DNA of 64,000 bases from NCBI GenBank assembly GCA_033558025.1, contig JAUCEF010000007.1:7068001-7132000 (forward strand), given 5' to 3'. The translations under genes and the position numbers were made by a program. This DNA is from Phytophthora sp. 'mugwort' (taxonomy: Eukaryota > Oomycota > Peronosporomycetes > Peronosporales > Peronosporaceae). This document shows, in pieces, positions 1 to 11,859 of the stretch. The notes beneath the pieces are model-generated. The model saw only the letters and a program-made list of their open reading frames with translations, searched no databases and had not been told where the DNA came from. Position 1 is the first letter of the stretch. Every line of letters starts with the position of its first letter.

Positions 1-299
1 AACAAGCAGGCTAGCGACGAGAAGCAGCTGCAGATTGACATTTCGATGGGTGCCCACCTTGGTCGTATCAAGCGATAGTTCGACGACAAAACGATTGACC
101 CGGGTCAAATTTATAATATACGAAAGTCATTTTGTAATTGACCTCGATGATGACAAGACACTTGATTTTCAGGGTTCTGAGGAAGTCAAATATCGCAAAA
201 TAGTTTCCGGTATGTTGTGGGATTTTATTCTAGTATGACGTTACACTGACTAACGTATTTGTTGCGTGTTACGGTTATAGGGAGGGAGGGATAACAATG

Positions 300-1000
300 T
301 GTTTGTTGTTAAAAGGCGGATCGGATGCAAAGGTGCTGTGCCCGATGTTCATTTTTAAGAACTCAACTCTAGCCATCCTATTCAAGGTCTCCCCTGACAC
401 TGTCAACGGCATCTGCTATCGTTCAACTCCGAGCGCATTAATCAACACTGCAACAATGCTCGAGTGGTTGCAAGATGTGCGTTGTTGAGGACCTGGTGAA
501 CCTTTTGCCGGAGAGCGCATTCTGTGGCTGGACGATGCCAGCGGGCACTCAAGCCAGGATGTTCAGAATGCTGCAAAGCAGCTGCGTACTAGCATCGAAT
601 TCTTCCTGCCGAACGCAACCGACAGCATTCAACCAGAACACCGCTACCAACCCAACGGATCAAGACAGATTGATGCGCTTTGTGTGAAGCGAGGAATCTG
701 AAAGCAATTAGAGAAGGAGTCTGGGCAACCAAATCTGGGTCGTTAACGAATCTCGGAAAAAAAAGTTTGTTCTGGAGACGACGGCTGAGTCTATTCGCCG
801 CGTCAACTTGGAGATGGATGCCAAGAACGTCACCTGGGCAAAAATCGATGCCTCAATGTGGCCTCGACATCTCTGACGACGGCGTTTGGAGAGCTAGTCA
901 GCTGAGCCGAAAGCTTCGTGGATTGTGGAGGCACATCCGGCATCTTTTGATTCTGCTTACGAAGATTCGAATGCACTAGTAGTAGATAGTCCAGAGGGGT
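300..1000 (+). mobile_element. Decayed pogo/Tigger-like DDE transposase remnant
   Basis: A conceptual reading between 508 and 633 gives a DDE_1-like core: LWLDDASGHSS followed by a hydrophobic stretch and LPNATDSIQP, the spacing seen around the second catalytic Asp of pogo/Tigger (CENP-B-like) transposases. Further on, about 720-870, another frame reads VLETTAESIRRVNLEMDA, which resembles the helical C-terminal part of the same family. Several frame changes and stops separate the pieces, so this is a dead copy. I could not find terminal inverted repeats. The family assignment is from motif memory and could be confused with another DDE superfamily. Confidence 0.5.
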
Positions 1001-1265
1001 GCTGATCTCACACACTATAGCCATGCACCATTATTAGTCATGCACATGATATGGTCTGTCCTCTGCTCGGGCTTCCCTCTCTTCCACCACAATTAGTGAG
1101 GACCAGACTAATAAGGGTGGACGGTGTAAACGGCCAGATGCCAATCTTACCATTGAACCTGGTTTTCGTATGAAAGTCATATCTACAATACACGGGACAA
1201 ACCCGTTTTTAATACCATAAACAAAAAGATAAGTGTGCAAGGTTACATTGGCTTCGCCACCGCGG

Positions 1266-1900
1266 CTAGAAACATGATCTTCCGAATAAAACGTTTGCTA
1301 CGGCGATGGCGCTGTTGGACTTCCTCCCCTTCGACGGCGTAGTACGACTGCTTCTCCACGTCTTCATAGAACCACTTCTCGTCCACGTGTACGGTGTCGT
1401 ACATGGGCTAAAAAAAGTGGGTGCGCCCATCAATAAAGGACAGCGCATACTCCACGCGCTCGGCCTTGTTCTTTGCGGTCGGGAGGGCTTGATTCTCGAC
1501 GAGATGCACTGCATGACGCTATCGCGAAGAAGCCGCTGTAACACGCTCGTCGAAACGCCGGTTGCCTTTTGCAGCCGTCACAATCGTTCGCCGCACGAGG
1601 ATTGGCACCGCTTTGATCTTGATAGTCAACTTTTCATAGTCATAGCCCCGCCGACCTGAATTCCCCTGGATTCGTCTACTCACATCGCCTCCAACAACAC
1701 CGTTAGCAATCGACAGCTTATAGCGATTCCAAATACGAGCAACAGTGCGTTCGTAGCACTTGTATTTGCGGCATAGCTCAACAAAGGCTCCGCGTTGGAC
1801 TCGATGTAAGCTACCGCCGACAGTGTGAAGAAGAACGTCATTAATGATGGCGCGGCTGGTTGGATCGTCGAGGTTGGGCTTGGTAGTGGTGCCAAGTTGT
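1266..1900 (-). mobile_element. Plant-type mariner-like transposase remnant
   Basis: Read on the minus strand, 1895 to about 1680 encodes a helix-turn-helix-like region (LDDPTSRAIINDVLLHT, then VELCRKYKCYERTVARIWNRY). Lower coordinates read VHVDEKWFYEDV and, about 60 residues on, SKRFIRKIMFLAAVAKP. These are the block around the first catalytic Asp and the following conserved block of the plant/oomycete mariner-like (DD39D-type) transposases. At least two frameshifts and one stop interrupt it, and the part with the last two acidic residues was not found. Downstream sequence to about 1030 shows nothing further. Confidence 0.65.
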
Positions 1901-2479
1901 TTAAGAAGTGAGCGGATGGCCTTTCTTGACTTAGCGGGTCGAGGAAAGAAAATAGGGCTGGGCCGATGGTCTTCTCGACCCAGTAGCTCGGCTTCTACCG
2001 ACTATTCGAGACTAAATCGACTATTAACGAATAGCAGAGGTGCAGAGGTGCTTGGCCTACGTTTATCAACCATATTTACGCAATATGAAATACTCGTTCT
2101 AGTAGAGTCGCTTGAAGTTGATTGTAACAATCAAAACGTTATGGAGGAAGTACTTCTTTGATCCGACAACTTTTATATCTGACATCGCTCAGCAGCCAAT
2201 TAAAGCACAGCGAAATTGCACTGGTGAGAACAACTTATTTTATTCGACTGTACCGCTAGTGTACCAGTATTGAGGCTGCCGCCACCATTCAATGCACTCG
2301 TTCACTGCTCCTGCAAGCGCAATGGCGAGCGTACTCGCTCATGACCCGGACGGCAACGCTGTACTGGGGGCAAAGGAGCCCCTGTACGGCGGTTCAAGCG
2401 CTGCACCGATCCATACCGCACCAAGTTAGCAACGATTTCAACCAGACACAACGTGTCAGCAACGTTAGTGACGTTCTAT

Positions 2480-3640
2480 CCATATTTACGTCGGCAAACA
2501 GCTAGAGACGAAACGAAACTCGGAATATTTGTGGGAGAAGCAGCGTAAGACTTCGAAAAGCTGTACGCCGACACATCGAGTGCCGCCGTACGCATTCGGC
2601 CTCTTGGAACAGCAATAATAATTTTCCAGCACAAGCTGAAGACGAAGTCGTGATGTGGATCCGAGCACTACGGGACGAGGGTGTACCGGTGTCGGCTTTC
2701 ATGCTACAGAATAGGGTGCTAGAAGTGGAGGAGGTGCTTAAGATTCCACGGTCTATCCTGTCAGCGGAACACAACTTTCGACGAGGGTTCATTCGACGCG
2801 ACGCCCTATCGTTTTACCGCAATGCACGACAAGGCCAGATTGCAATGCCTGACGCAATGATTATAGCCGCAGAATTCAAGCAGAAAATGAGGGCTTAAGC
2901 GGTTGATCTGGGCGTAGATCGCGTGTTCAGCAACGACCGGACTGCTGTGTTCTTTGAATACGTATCCAAGACTACTCTCCCCGACAAAGGGTCTAAGGCC
3001 GTGTGGTCTCGTAGCGGAGGTAAGGATAAGGATCGGGCCAGTGTCATGCTGCTTGAAAACTATCATGGCGATAACTATCCCCGCATATTGTGGGCAAGGC
3101 ATCCCCGACGAAGGTACTGCCGACGAACGAAGACAACATCCGTCTGCGTCAACGGTTCGGCATCCATATCTGGCGAGAGATGAAGGAGCTGCAGCGGCAA
3201 GGCAAGTGGTGATGCACGGCGCCACCCACAGTTGATGGAATGAAGGCTTGTCCGTAGTCTTTTTTGGAGCACCATTTTTGTGACCGTGCCCCGCCTCAAT
3301 GTGGAGCTCATCAAGGTGCCTCCAGGCGGTACGACTGTTTGTCAGCCAGCAAGCATTAGCTGGAACAGCCCGCGGAAGGCTCGCCTCCTCGTTCGACGGG
3401 TAGAGAACTTACGTCGGCAGCTAAGGGCCCAGTTAGAAGAAAGACTGAAGTTTAAGCTGGTTGCACTGAACCGAAAGGACGGAGCGATTGGGTAATCGAG
3501 GCTTGGGAGAGCCTTCCAACAAACGTTATCAAGAGCGTCTTCACTTATCTAAAGATGAGCGACGCATGCGATGTTCCCTCACCTCCAATCGATAGAAGCA
3601 CTGTTGTTTCAGTTAATGATGTTGTGTTCTGTTAGGGACC
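2480..3640 (+). mobile_element. Decayed pogo-like element with CENP-B-type DNA-binding domain
   Basis: The frame at 2650-2898 reads WIRALRDEGVPVSAFML and then FRRGFIRRDALSFYRNARQGQ, typical of the CENP-B/Tc5-like helix-turn-helix of pogo transposases. Further segments in shifting frames give FFEYVSKTTL/GSKAVWSRSGGKDKDRASVML (about 2945-3055), HIWREMKELQRQGKW (3165-3210) and NVELIKVPPGGTTVCQPA (about 3298-3352), which match the order of the DDE_1 catalytic domain including the PPG-TxxxQP block before the last acidic residue. The C-terminal reading VIEAWESLPTNVIKS lies near 3495-3535. Many frameshifts; non-autonomous relic. Confidence 0.6.
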
Positions 3641-3644
3641 GCTG

Positions 3645-4490
3645 GCTTCGTCGCGACCAAATGGCGCCGACCTCAACAAGTACTGTGCAAATTGGTGACA
3701 AAATATTGGAAAGGAAGATGAAGCAGAGAAAGGGATACTAAGTCAACCGAGAGACGAGCTCCGAACGGCCTATAGTCGCCGTACAAGCCTGTCGAACTCA
3801 CTTCCCTTGGGGGTAGTGATAATTGGAACGACGATGAGACCCAGTTGTGATATTGGAGCGCTGAGAAGCCAGAATCGAGGTAGTATTCGGTTAGATAAAA
3901 CATATTGCCAAATATTCGACGATAATCGCTGTAAGAGAGTAGTTGTATCATTTAACACTGTTTGTATCACGGATAAGGAACCATTCAATAGGATGTGGGG
4001 GTTTAATATGAAGCTGCTATGCACTACACGTGTACAAGAAAAGCTCTTAAATTCTAGGTAAGTAATAATGAACCTTTTCAGCGTCTAGATCACGCCGGGT
4101 ATCGCCCAACACGACAGCATTCCCCGTCCTATGATGTTATCTTCTGGTGTGTTCGATAGGTACCGATATCGGGTTTGAGGTATGCAGATGTGACAAGATC
4201 GCCGTTAGCTCAGCTCTTGATGCCGTCTTCCTCGTCTTGATCCGCATAATTGCACGCGTAGTAGTGTCTTCATCCAGAAGTTAGTGAGTAAGCACTTCGT
4301 TCTAGCTCTCCACAGCACCGCTTGGCCCGCGGCCACGTTGCAGAGTTTATCGACAATATTCGCTCAGTGTTATTCAGGACCATTGATATCTTGCAGATCA
4401 GAGGCCGATGCGGCTGTTGAGCGAGCAGAAAGGTCTGATCGGACAGTGCGAATGAAAGCTGAGCTTGGTTTGAGCGACGAGTTATCTCTA
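3645..4490. other. No recognisable gene
   Basis: Short open frames on both strands (for example 3673-3951 minus and 3807-4061 plus) overlap each other and show no domain I recognise. I treat this as inter-element sequence or older repeat debris. Confidence 0.5.
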
Positions 4491-4505
4491 CGTGGCGAGG
4501 GGGGC

Positions 4506-4521
4506 GGGGGGGGGGGGGGGG
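4506..4521 (+). repeat. 16-nt G homopolymer
   Basis: An uninterrupted run of 16 G follows a shorter G run broken by one C. It lies on the 3' side (minus-strand sense) of the DDE_Tnp_4 remnant. A matching C run lies at 5843-5857 on its other side. Confidence 0.9.
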
Positions 4522-4779
4522 TATCTGCAGCAGCAGCGCGCGTCGGTGTTGTAGCATTGTCGATACTGACCAAATGAGAGAAAATACCTTATAATACTTA
4601 TTTGATCCGACACTATATCTTTGATTAGGTGTAGACAATTGATCGCTTGCAAGATTGCAATCTTCGTGCCATATGATTTCCAAACACATATTTTGATGAC
4701 AAACTCGTCAAAATGAAAAGTGGTTGTCAGAATCATGTTCTGGAGGGGGATATACCCGGAAACCCTGCTAAAGCGAACC

Positions 4780-5900
4780 CCGAGCTCCCAAAGTACCCAT
4801 ACGCAAGGGCAGTGCCAAGCAGCGACGAGATCGCGTTTTGTCTAGCTGAGCCATGGCCAATTTGTGTGTCTATCATCTCGCAGTCTAACGTTCAAGTTCG
4901 TAAGAGTGACATACGCGCGGAAATAGAGATCGTAGGATGCTTCGTCAAACCCCCACTTGTCTGAGCAGATTCCCGCAAGCGTTTTTAGTCTTTTGAGGAA
5001 ATTCTCGACGAGTATGCGGCTATGAGCGATTTTGTCACCTGGAAAACATGTTCGAAAGAAAGAGACCGCAACCGATTGCTCTTTGCCGGATAGATTGCCT
5101 TGAGCTCATGAGCCAAGCCTTGGTACCCTTATTACTACTCACTCGTTCGGGTAGTTTCCAATCACACGGCCGTCATCACGCAGGTTGGCGTCGTCGGCGT
5201 GCTTACGCAGAACCCATGAATGAAAGGCAGCGTTACCTCGGAAGATCTCAGTGTCGTGCGTGCTGCCGACCGTATGGTCCGTGCAGTTGATCGCGATTCC
5301 GTTCGGAAGCACCGAGACTTCAACTTTGAAGCCGTTATAAATGGTATTACGACTATAGTAGCGCTTCGTGATTCCGATAGATTTGCTATCTTGCTGGAAA
5401 GTAACGTTCGTAGCGGAGCGTGCTTGCGGAAAGTTATGGAATGCATATCCAGAACGGACAATACTACTCAAAGTCTGCTGATCATTCGCTGCCTCTACGA
5501 ACGTCTCGTATAGGAACGGCGAGATGACATCCATGAACTTACCAACCATTTTCTGGAAGGTATTTGGGGGGGGATCTTGAAAACGCGGCGGCATTATCTT
5601 TTTTGCCGAGGTGTTTAAGAGGGCGGACTGTCATAGAGAAGACATCGTGAGCAGTATGACGGCACTTCTTGCGCGACCAACGTTCAGTGACCTTTGACTT
5701 GGAGTCTCACGGTCTCCCAGCGTCGCTCGAACCCCTCGGGAGCAACATACGGAAATTTGAGGACCCCGTTGGGGCCCTCGGCTCGCACGCACAGCTCGTA
5801 AATGGACGCCCAGTTCCCGTGGTGACACAGTCTTTCCGAAAGCCCCCCCCCCCCCCCTCCCCGCCGCAACTACTTAAACCTCCCCCACTAGTTCAGCTAG
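4780..5900 (-). mobile_element. DDE_Tnp_4 (Harbinger-type) transposase remnant
   Basis: The longest uninterrupted frame, 5594-5139 on the minus strand, contains YNGFKVEVSVLPNGIAINC and then HDTEIFRGNAAFHSWV. These are the conserved blocks of DDE_Tnp_4 endonuclease-like transposases common in oomycetes. At lower coordinates (about 5060-4880) another frame gives DKIAHSRILVENFLKRL and then the helix CSDKWGFDEASYDLYFRACV, the block carrying the last acidic residue and the family C-terminus. Upstream, 5869-5684 minus (ELCVRAEGPNGVLKFPYV) may be part of the same protein. Stops and frameshifts separate the pieces. Confidence 0.6.
5843..5857 (+). repeat. 15-nt C homopolymer
   Basis: A run of 15 C, followed by T and CCCC. 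It is in inverted orientation to the G run at 4506-4521, with the DDE_Tnp_4 remnant between them. Confidence 0.9.
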
Positions 5901-5904
5901 CGCC

Positions 5905-6395
5905 AAGGGTGTACCATGACGCCCACTTTCTCGCATGCAATACATGCCCATGTATGGAGTGCAAATTGTTAGATGGATCCTATGTCAGCCTGTAATGCAA
6001 TATCTCGAATTTTCTGCCGTGCTTCTCAAATTCTAGAAGGGTATGTGGCTTGATGATACAAAGGGGAGATGAAAGTATGTGGTTTCTGTCGACCTGATAC
6101 CTGAAAATTTCAGCGGAAATTAAAGGAACGACCTCAGTGACAGCGCAGGTTTTTGGTAGCGTTGCAATGGGTGAGCGATGTATGTTTCGCCAAAAGGGTT
6201 ATGACACATGTAGGGCACATTTCAATGCCGGCCGCCCTGGTGAAATAGAGCATCGCTACTGTTAAGTACTTGTGTTTAGATATAATACTACATTTGTATC
6301 GAAAGTGTAACCCATCACATTTGGCTTGCTCTGTATACAGTATGGGGGAGGGATTGCATGGAGGGGGCAACGTGGAAGATGAGCAGAGCACTAAT
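5905..6395. other. No recognisable gene
   Basis: AT-richer spacer with only short frames lacking recognisable motifs. Confidence 0.5.
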
Positions 6396-6399
6396 TTAC

Positions 6400-6965
6400 T
6401 GTACTTTAGTTTTGGATGTGCGCTACACTCAAGATGCTATCGGTGAACAGCCCAGTGTGCCGGAAGCACTTGTGCGACACGCGCTTCGGCATCGAGTTCC
6501 AGGCCTGCCTAATCCACTCAATGGTGTCAATAGTCTCCATCTGTTGCGTGGCATTTTCATTGAGCAGCACTGGCAGGACGGTATGCGCGGTTCTTTGCTC
6601 TAGATCGCTCTTTCCCAGCCACGCTATTGTGCCTCGGTCTATCGGCTATAGCAAGGCTGTCGTATACTGGATCAGCCTAACCGTCGCTCTGGCATTGTAT
6701 GTTGACCATCGCACACTCGACAGATATCAGAATCGCGCTTGCCAAATACCGCAGGGCAGCATGTAATCGCATCGAAAGTCATCGTAGTCATCCACTGATC
6801 CTTGTACCGAAAGCTAAGGCCATGGCTCGATCGATACCTAGACCGACCCTCCTCTTCTTTTCGGCGGATGTCGTTGCTATATGCGGTTGGTTTCACCGTG
6901 TTTCGTTGGAGCGGTTGCGCGCTATGGATATACATAGTCGACCTACACAAAGGGTATTTCAAATA
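6400..6965 (-). mobile_element. Decayed pogo/Tigger-like transposase, C-terminal half
   Basis: On the minus strand, about 6780-6700 reads SDICRVCDGQHT, a degraded version of the DDE_1 core around the second Asp. About 6660-6620 reads PIDRGTIAWLGKSDL, equivalent to the QPLDxGxIA block. Next, about 6545-6425 reads METIDTIEWIRQAWNSMPKR then VSHKCFRHTGLFTDS, the characteristic C-terminal block of pogo/Tigger transposases. Blocks are in the correct order but in different frames. No intact frame or terminal repeats were seen. Confidence 0.6.
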
Positions 6966-6969
6966 GAAT

Positions 6970-7400
6970 ACAAAGCTGGCGCTATATTATAGTGCATAGC
7001 TGTCTGGCGACGATCACCAGCTCTCTCAACAGAATTAAGAACTTCTAGTGCCTCTAGTGCATCTAGTTTGTAAGATGTTTGAAATAATCTCCCACTGAGT
7101 TTTACTCAGTCGGGCGGCTGGTACCTGCCCCTGCACGTAAGGTTACCTCCCGTTCTATCTGAAGTGTATGCTAAGACCCCACATGGTATGTAACAAACCC
7201 AAGTCTGTACGGTTGCCACCACAAGTAGTATATATCGGCCCCCTCTTTTCGTTGACGGGAAAGATAGCAAATCCCTTCATTATGAAAGAGTCCCGGCGTG
7301 GCCCAAGTCTCGTCGTACTGCCGCTCAGAAGTTCCAGCCTGTTGCGCCCCGCCAACAATGCCAATGTGAGACCGACAGGCAGATGTCCACGTGGTGTACG
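6970..7400. other. No recognisable gene
   Basis: Contains a moderately long open frame beginning at 7168 that continues to 7755, but overlapping minus-strand frames are equally open and neither shows a known domain. Probably repeat-derived. Confidence 0.4.
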
Positions 7401-7734
7401 AATCTTGGGGCTGAAACCGCAGCTGGAAAGCGTTCACGAGGACTGTCGACACCTCAAGCGGATGCGACAGCCGCGCAGGGTGCTCTTGGAGGGGCATATC
7501 ATAGAGACGCTCCCAGTTTCAAGGGGAGGGCGATGTTCAACTACGACACGGTGGGCTACCTTGCCATTTTGGCTGCGTAAGAGCTGCGTTTCCCCACCGA
7601 GAAATCTGCCGAGGTTCGCGAACGGCGGGATGCAAGCCCTTTCTCGCCAGGTACGGCTACAGCGTTTGGTTGCACATGCGGAAGTCGACTCAGTGGATGA
7701 CACTGCAGCGAGGAAGTCCATGAAGTCACTGCGT

Positions 7735-8110
7735 ACGCTAGTCGCAAAATTCTAGCTGTGCGACGTCTTCAACGTCGACGAGGCCGCATACTTCATCAAG
7801 GCGATCTCGCGAGTCTCTGTGTGTCTGCATACGACCAGCATCGAAAATACTCGCGCGCGACAAAACCGGTGGGGCGAACGCAGCAGGCGCAGAGGAGCTG
7901 CCGCTGTTCGTGCTGGGCAAGTCGTAGAAACCCCGGTTGCTGCCGGAGAACGGGAGGAGGTGGATCTCATGACGGGTGAATAAACTCGAGCGTCTTCCAG
8001 GACTTGCATATGGATCTAGGCGAGAACATGAAGGCGCAGAATAGAAAACCTTGCTGCTATATGACAACACCTCGTCGCACAAGAAGAGCGGGGAGGTGAC
8101 TGACGTCTGA
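7735..8110 (+). mobile_element. Pogo/Tigger-like DDE transposase fragment
   Basis: Three blocks occur in the right order in different frames. They are DVFNVDEAAYF (7763-7795; the VxNxDE motif with the first catalytic Asp), ELPLFVLGKS followed by a stop and KPRLLP (about 7895-7945), and MKAQNRK/LLLYDNTSSHKKS (about 8028-8090; the second catalytic Asp block). This is the DDE_1 fold seen in pogo, Tigger and jerky-like proteins. Sequence from 7400 to 7735 may be its N-terminal half but is too degraded for me to assign. Confidence 0.6.
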
Positions 8111-8509
8111 AATGTAAGAGCAAGGACTGTAGTGAGGTTAGGACTGTGAGCCTATCGGGAAAGTATTTACTTGTTCAGCCCAAGATACGTGAGCAATATG
8201 GGTCAATGAATGGACATGGACATATACGAGATGTCAGTGATGACCAAAAATGCATTTCCGGTATTGGCATTGTGCAATACCCGTAGAAATACCTTATTGC
8301 AGCACCGCTCGGCATTGCCATACTTATTTATGCGTCCTAACAGACCCCTTTCAGATTTGATTCCCATGGTCGTACGGTTGGATGAGACTAGCACGAGAGC
8401 GCGAGCTACAACTGGTGGCTGTGACGGCTTGGCTGCTTGCAACAGCGCTCTTGCCCAATGCAATCAGTGCTACATATCTTCATTCCAGCTTTTGAAGCGT
8501 TCTTCCTAG

Positions 8510-10060
8510 TCGCCATGGCCCTCCAGACAAGTCCCTTCTCCCCCGACCGCGTCCCCGATGACCTGCGCTTCTACTTCGACGTTGGTTCGTCGACAGCAAG
8601 GTTTCTTATCTGTGCCGGAAATGCTCAAGCCGACCGAAACAAGCGTGGAAGACGGGTTACTCCAACCTCCGAAAGTATCTCAGCAGTTGAGTCGTGTCCA
8701 ACTACGCCGAGCGCTACGAGCAGAGCATCCACGAGCAGTCCAACCCGCTCGGATTTGTCGAGAGTAGTTCCTGTCGGACAAGGAGCTTAGTGTGTATCGG
8801 TGGTTGGGGTGGATCATAATGCTCAACATGTCTCTATCCGAAGTCGACAACCCGTTGACCCGGGGGATCTCGAAGCTTGACGCGGTATGAGTACCAGCCT
8901 TGTGCTGTACATCACCCGGTTAGTCGTAATGGTGGAGGTCCTGATCTGCAACATGCCTCCCGAGCACTACGGCATCATGTTCGACGGCTGGACGGATGGC
9001 CCCACCTACTGCATTGACATCATCGCCACCTTCATGGACAAGGGTACGTACCGCGAAGTGTCTTTGGGTTGCTCACCACCTCTCAACGAGCGGCAGTACA
9101 CAGCTGCGGAGCATTATGCTCTGCTCAAGTACGTTTTGGCTCTCTATGGAAAATCGATTGCGTCTCCGTCTGTTCTCATGGCGACAACTGCGTGATCAAC
9201 AAAGGCCTGGCTGACATGATGGGGGTCCCTTTTATTGGTTGTGGCTGTCACAAGCTGAACCTGGCTGTTAAGGCTTTCCTCGATCGCCGGGCAGGAGTTC
9301 GGCATGCAATCGCTAAAGTCGACAAAGTGGTGACTCAGTTACGCAAACCTCAAGGCTACTGGAGCTATCCGAGAGCTGACTCCCTTATGCCCTATCAAAC
9401 GGAATGCAACGCGCTGGTCTTCAACTCACGAGATGCTTCTGATGTTCCTTCGCATAGAGGGAGAAATGAAACAAGTCGGTGACATTGATGCAATTCGTCG
9501 CGCGGACTCGGAGCGGATCCGTAATGTGCTACCGACCCTTGTGAGGCAACATGTAGGTACTGTGGTGGTATATTTCAGATGGTGTTGGAGGGCTATCCGG
9601 AGCGAAAAGACTACTATGCGGCTGAAGCTAACATCTCGCACGCTCCACGCTTCGATGCAGCCGTTATGGTTCTGGACGGCAAGAAGGATGCGCTGACCGA
9701 CGAGGAGCGCCTGCTACTCAAGCGCTTTGTCGTGACGCCATCGGCTAACGAAGGAGGAAGAGCAGATACTGGCAAAAGACGCAGTTATGCGTCAATGCTT
9801 CGTGAGCGTAAGCGTCAGCGTATAGAACAATCTGAAGAGTATGTCGATCTGCGGTTCATTGCTCGTACATCAGCGTCTGCTGAACGACTATTTAGCAGTG
9901 CGAAACACGTGCTACGGGCGACGAGAAAGCGTCTCACGTCACGGAACTTCGGGAAGGTCTTTTTTAAGCACAACCGATTTTTGTGGAACGCAGAGATAGT
10001 ATCCCGGGCGATGCGGAGCAGCAGCGAGGACGATGCGATGGAAGCATCACAATAGTGCTG
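8510..10060 (+). mobile_element. hAT-family transposon remnant with BED finger and dimerisation domain
   Basis: The N-terminal part (about 8560-8760, frameshifted) reads VSYLCRKC and then GYSNLRKYLS, a BED-type zinc finger with the Cys pair visible. The next segment, 8887-9195, has HYGIMFDGWTDGPTYCI, the hAT catalytic block with the first Asp. Then 9195-9270 reads GDNCVINKGLADMMGVPFI and CGCHKLNLAVKAFL. The last segment, 9579-10055, ends with ASAERLFSSAKHVLRATRKR then LTSRNFGKVFFKHNRFLW, the C-terminal hAT dimerisation domain. Frameshifts near 9195 and 9480-9580 make it inactive as one protein. This is the best preserved relic in the first 13 kb apart from the MULE. I did not identify 8-bp target duplications. 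Confidence 0.8.
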
Positions 10061-10479
10061 CAATGCAGCGAATATTGCAGTATGTACGGCAAGACACCGA
10101 GGTAGTTGCAGTAAATAACAAGTCATTGAATTTCCAGCAATGCCCAACAATACATTTTTGGCCATCACTGCGGGATGTTGTACCTTGCAGTATTCTCACC
10201 CGGCGCGCGTTAATCCAGGCATGAAGATGTTTCTTAGCCGAGCAAGAAGATATTGGAATTCCGCCGCGTCTCATGCTGACTAATTTAAGAAAGCAGCTCA
10301 GAACATCAGTGGGTGGTTCAACCAGCGCAGCGTCAGCTTAGAAGCAAATAGGTAATACCATCAAACGTATTCGACGTGAATATGGAACTAAAAATTCGAG
10401 AAGTGCTATCCAACAACTTATGCGGCTTCGAAACTATCCGTCTAGATCAGGAACGATACAGCTTTTGTGTTTGGTTCGA

Positions 10480-11850
10480 AACTGGATAAAAAGTGCTACG
10501 GCTACGTCGGGAACGGATCAGATGAAGACCCATTCAACATTGGAATTCCGCCCTTAGCCACGATGATGCATGCTTGTGCTTCTCAACGGCTGACGGGTAC
10601 TGCCAATTCCATGCCGATGCTACCCTGAAAGCCAGTGACATTGAGTAATAACCTGCAGTTTTACTGACAAGTCTAGGGCGTACCAAGTTGGAGCATTGTT
10701 CTGTTGTTAGCCGACGGACAGCGCACGAATATGTGGAACGTTTCCGTAGCTTCGTGGAATTAGTACGCGAAGTTACGCTTAAAGTTAATGCGTTATGGGG
10801 GACGCGGAAGATGCACAGTACAGTACATCTCTATTGAGTCGATCCTAGATGTCAATATGCTAATTTGTTTTTTTCATGTTTTGTAGAAGTTCGGAAGCGC
10901 ATTCAACACCTCCAGATTAAGGACCGGCTGGTGATCATGAAGTCAAATATCGATGTGCACTAGTCCCGCGGCATCCAGAACTTTGAAGCGATGAGAGATC
11001 GAGAGTCTGTGCAATGGCGAGAATCCCCACTTTCGAACTTCATTGACTATTTTCACGCGCAATGGCTCCAATGGTGTTACGGTAAGTGGCAATCATAACA
11101 CGTCACACGCGGGTTAGCTTCTACAAACATTCCTTCTAAAACTTTAATGGAGATTCGACACTGTTCCTTCAGTATCGCCACCACCGCATGAGAGGCTTAT
11201 ATTAAAACTTTGCGATTTTATTGAGACCATTTAATCGTATGGCAGCAAATACAGAGCAAAACCAACGGGTGACATCATCAAGGCAGCGGCAGGAATTCTT
11301 GAGGCTGGTCGCGTGCAGTTTGAAACAACATCTGATATAGATCTCGTCAGAGTGTTAGAGATGGTCGCTCCTATAAACAACAACTGGGGCAGTTGGAGAG
11401 GAAGATAACTACCGTTCGGTGTTTTGACAAAGCTGTCGTTTTCCAATCCAGAGTCTTCAAACCAATCATTATATTCGAGGGCTCAGAAATGTTCTTGGTA
11501 CTAACCTCCGATTGCGAAGCATTATATCATCAAGACATAAACCCCTCTGAGGTAGAGGATACTCTCGAAGAGAATCAACAAGAACGCAACGAAAATTATG
11601 AAGAAGCATCCGTCCGGATGGAGAATGATCTCTCTGTTTGGCTACTAAATGGTGCCTTCGTCATACCCACGTCTGGGAATGCCTCGTAACGGTTGGTGGA
11701 TTGATATCGACAGCAAGACATGCGGTTATAATTACTACGAAACGTTTTTTTCTTGTGTCAGTACTTGGCTGCAGCCCAGCACAGGTATAATCGAAGCAGC
11801 TTGAGCGGCGGCCCGCTTGAAAAATGAGAACAGAATCAAAGCAAACGCTC
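10480..11850 (+). mobile_element. Decayed MULE (Mutator-like) transposase
   Basis: Conceptual reading in mixed frames gives SRRTAHEYVERFRSFVELVR (about 10708-10767), VRKRIQHL (10890-10915), NFEAMRDRESVQWRESPLSN (10977-11037) and FIDYFHAQWLQW (11038-11075). This follows the order of MULE transposases, in which the catalytic domain is followed by a helical region. Near 11693-11735 the reading GWWIDIDSKTCG resembles the start of the SWIM zinc finger that ends many MULE proteins, but later Cys/His positions are lost. The open segment at 11393-11689 lies between these. The sequence from 10060 to 10480 has no clear coding signal. Confidence 0.55.
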
Positions 11851-11859
11851 AACAAAGTG

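Noticed and set aside
7168..7755. 195-codon plus-strand frame as a gene
   Set aside because: Arg/Leu/Pro-rich with several equally open frames on the other strand; adjacent to a pogo fragment and best regarded as repeat debris.
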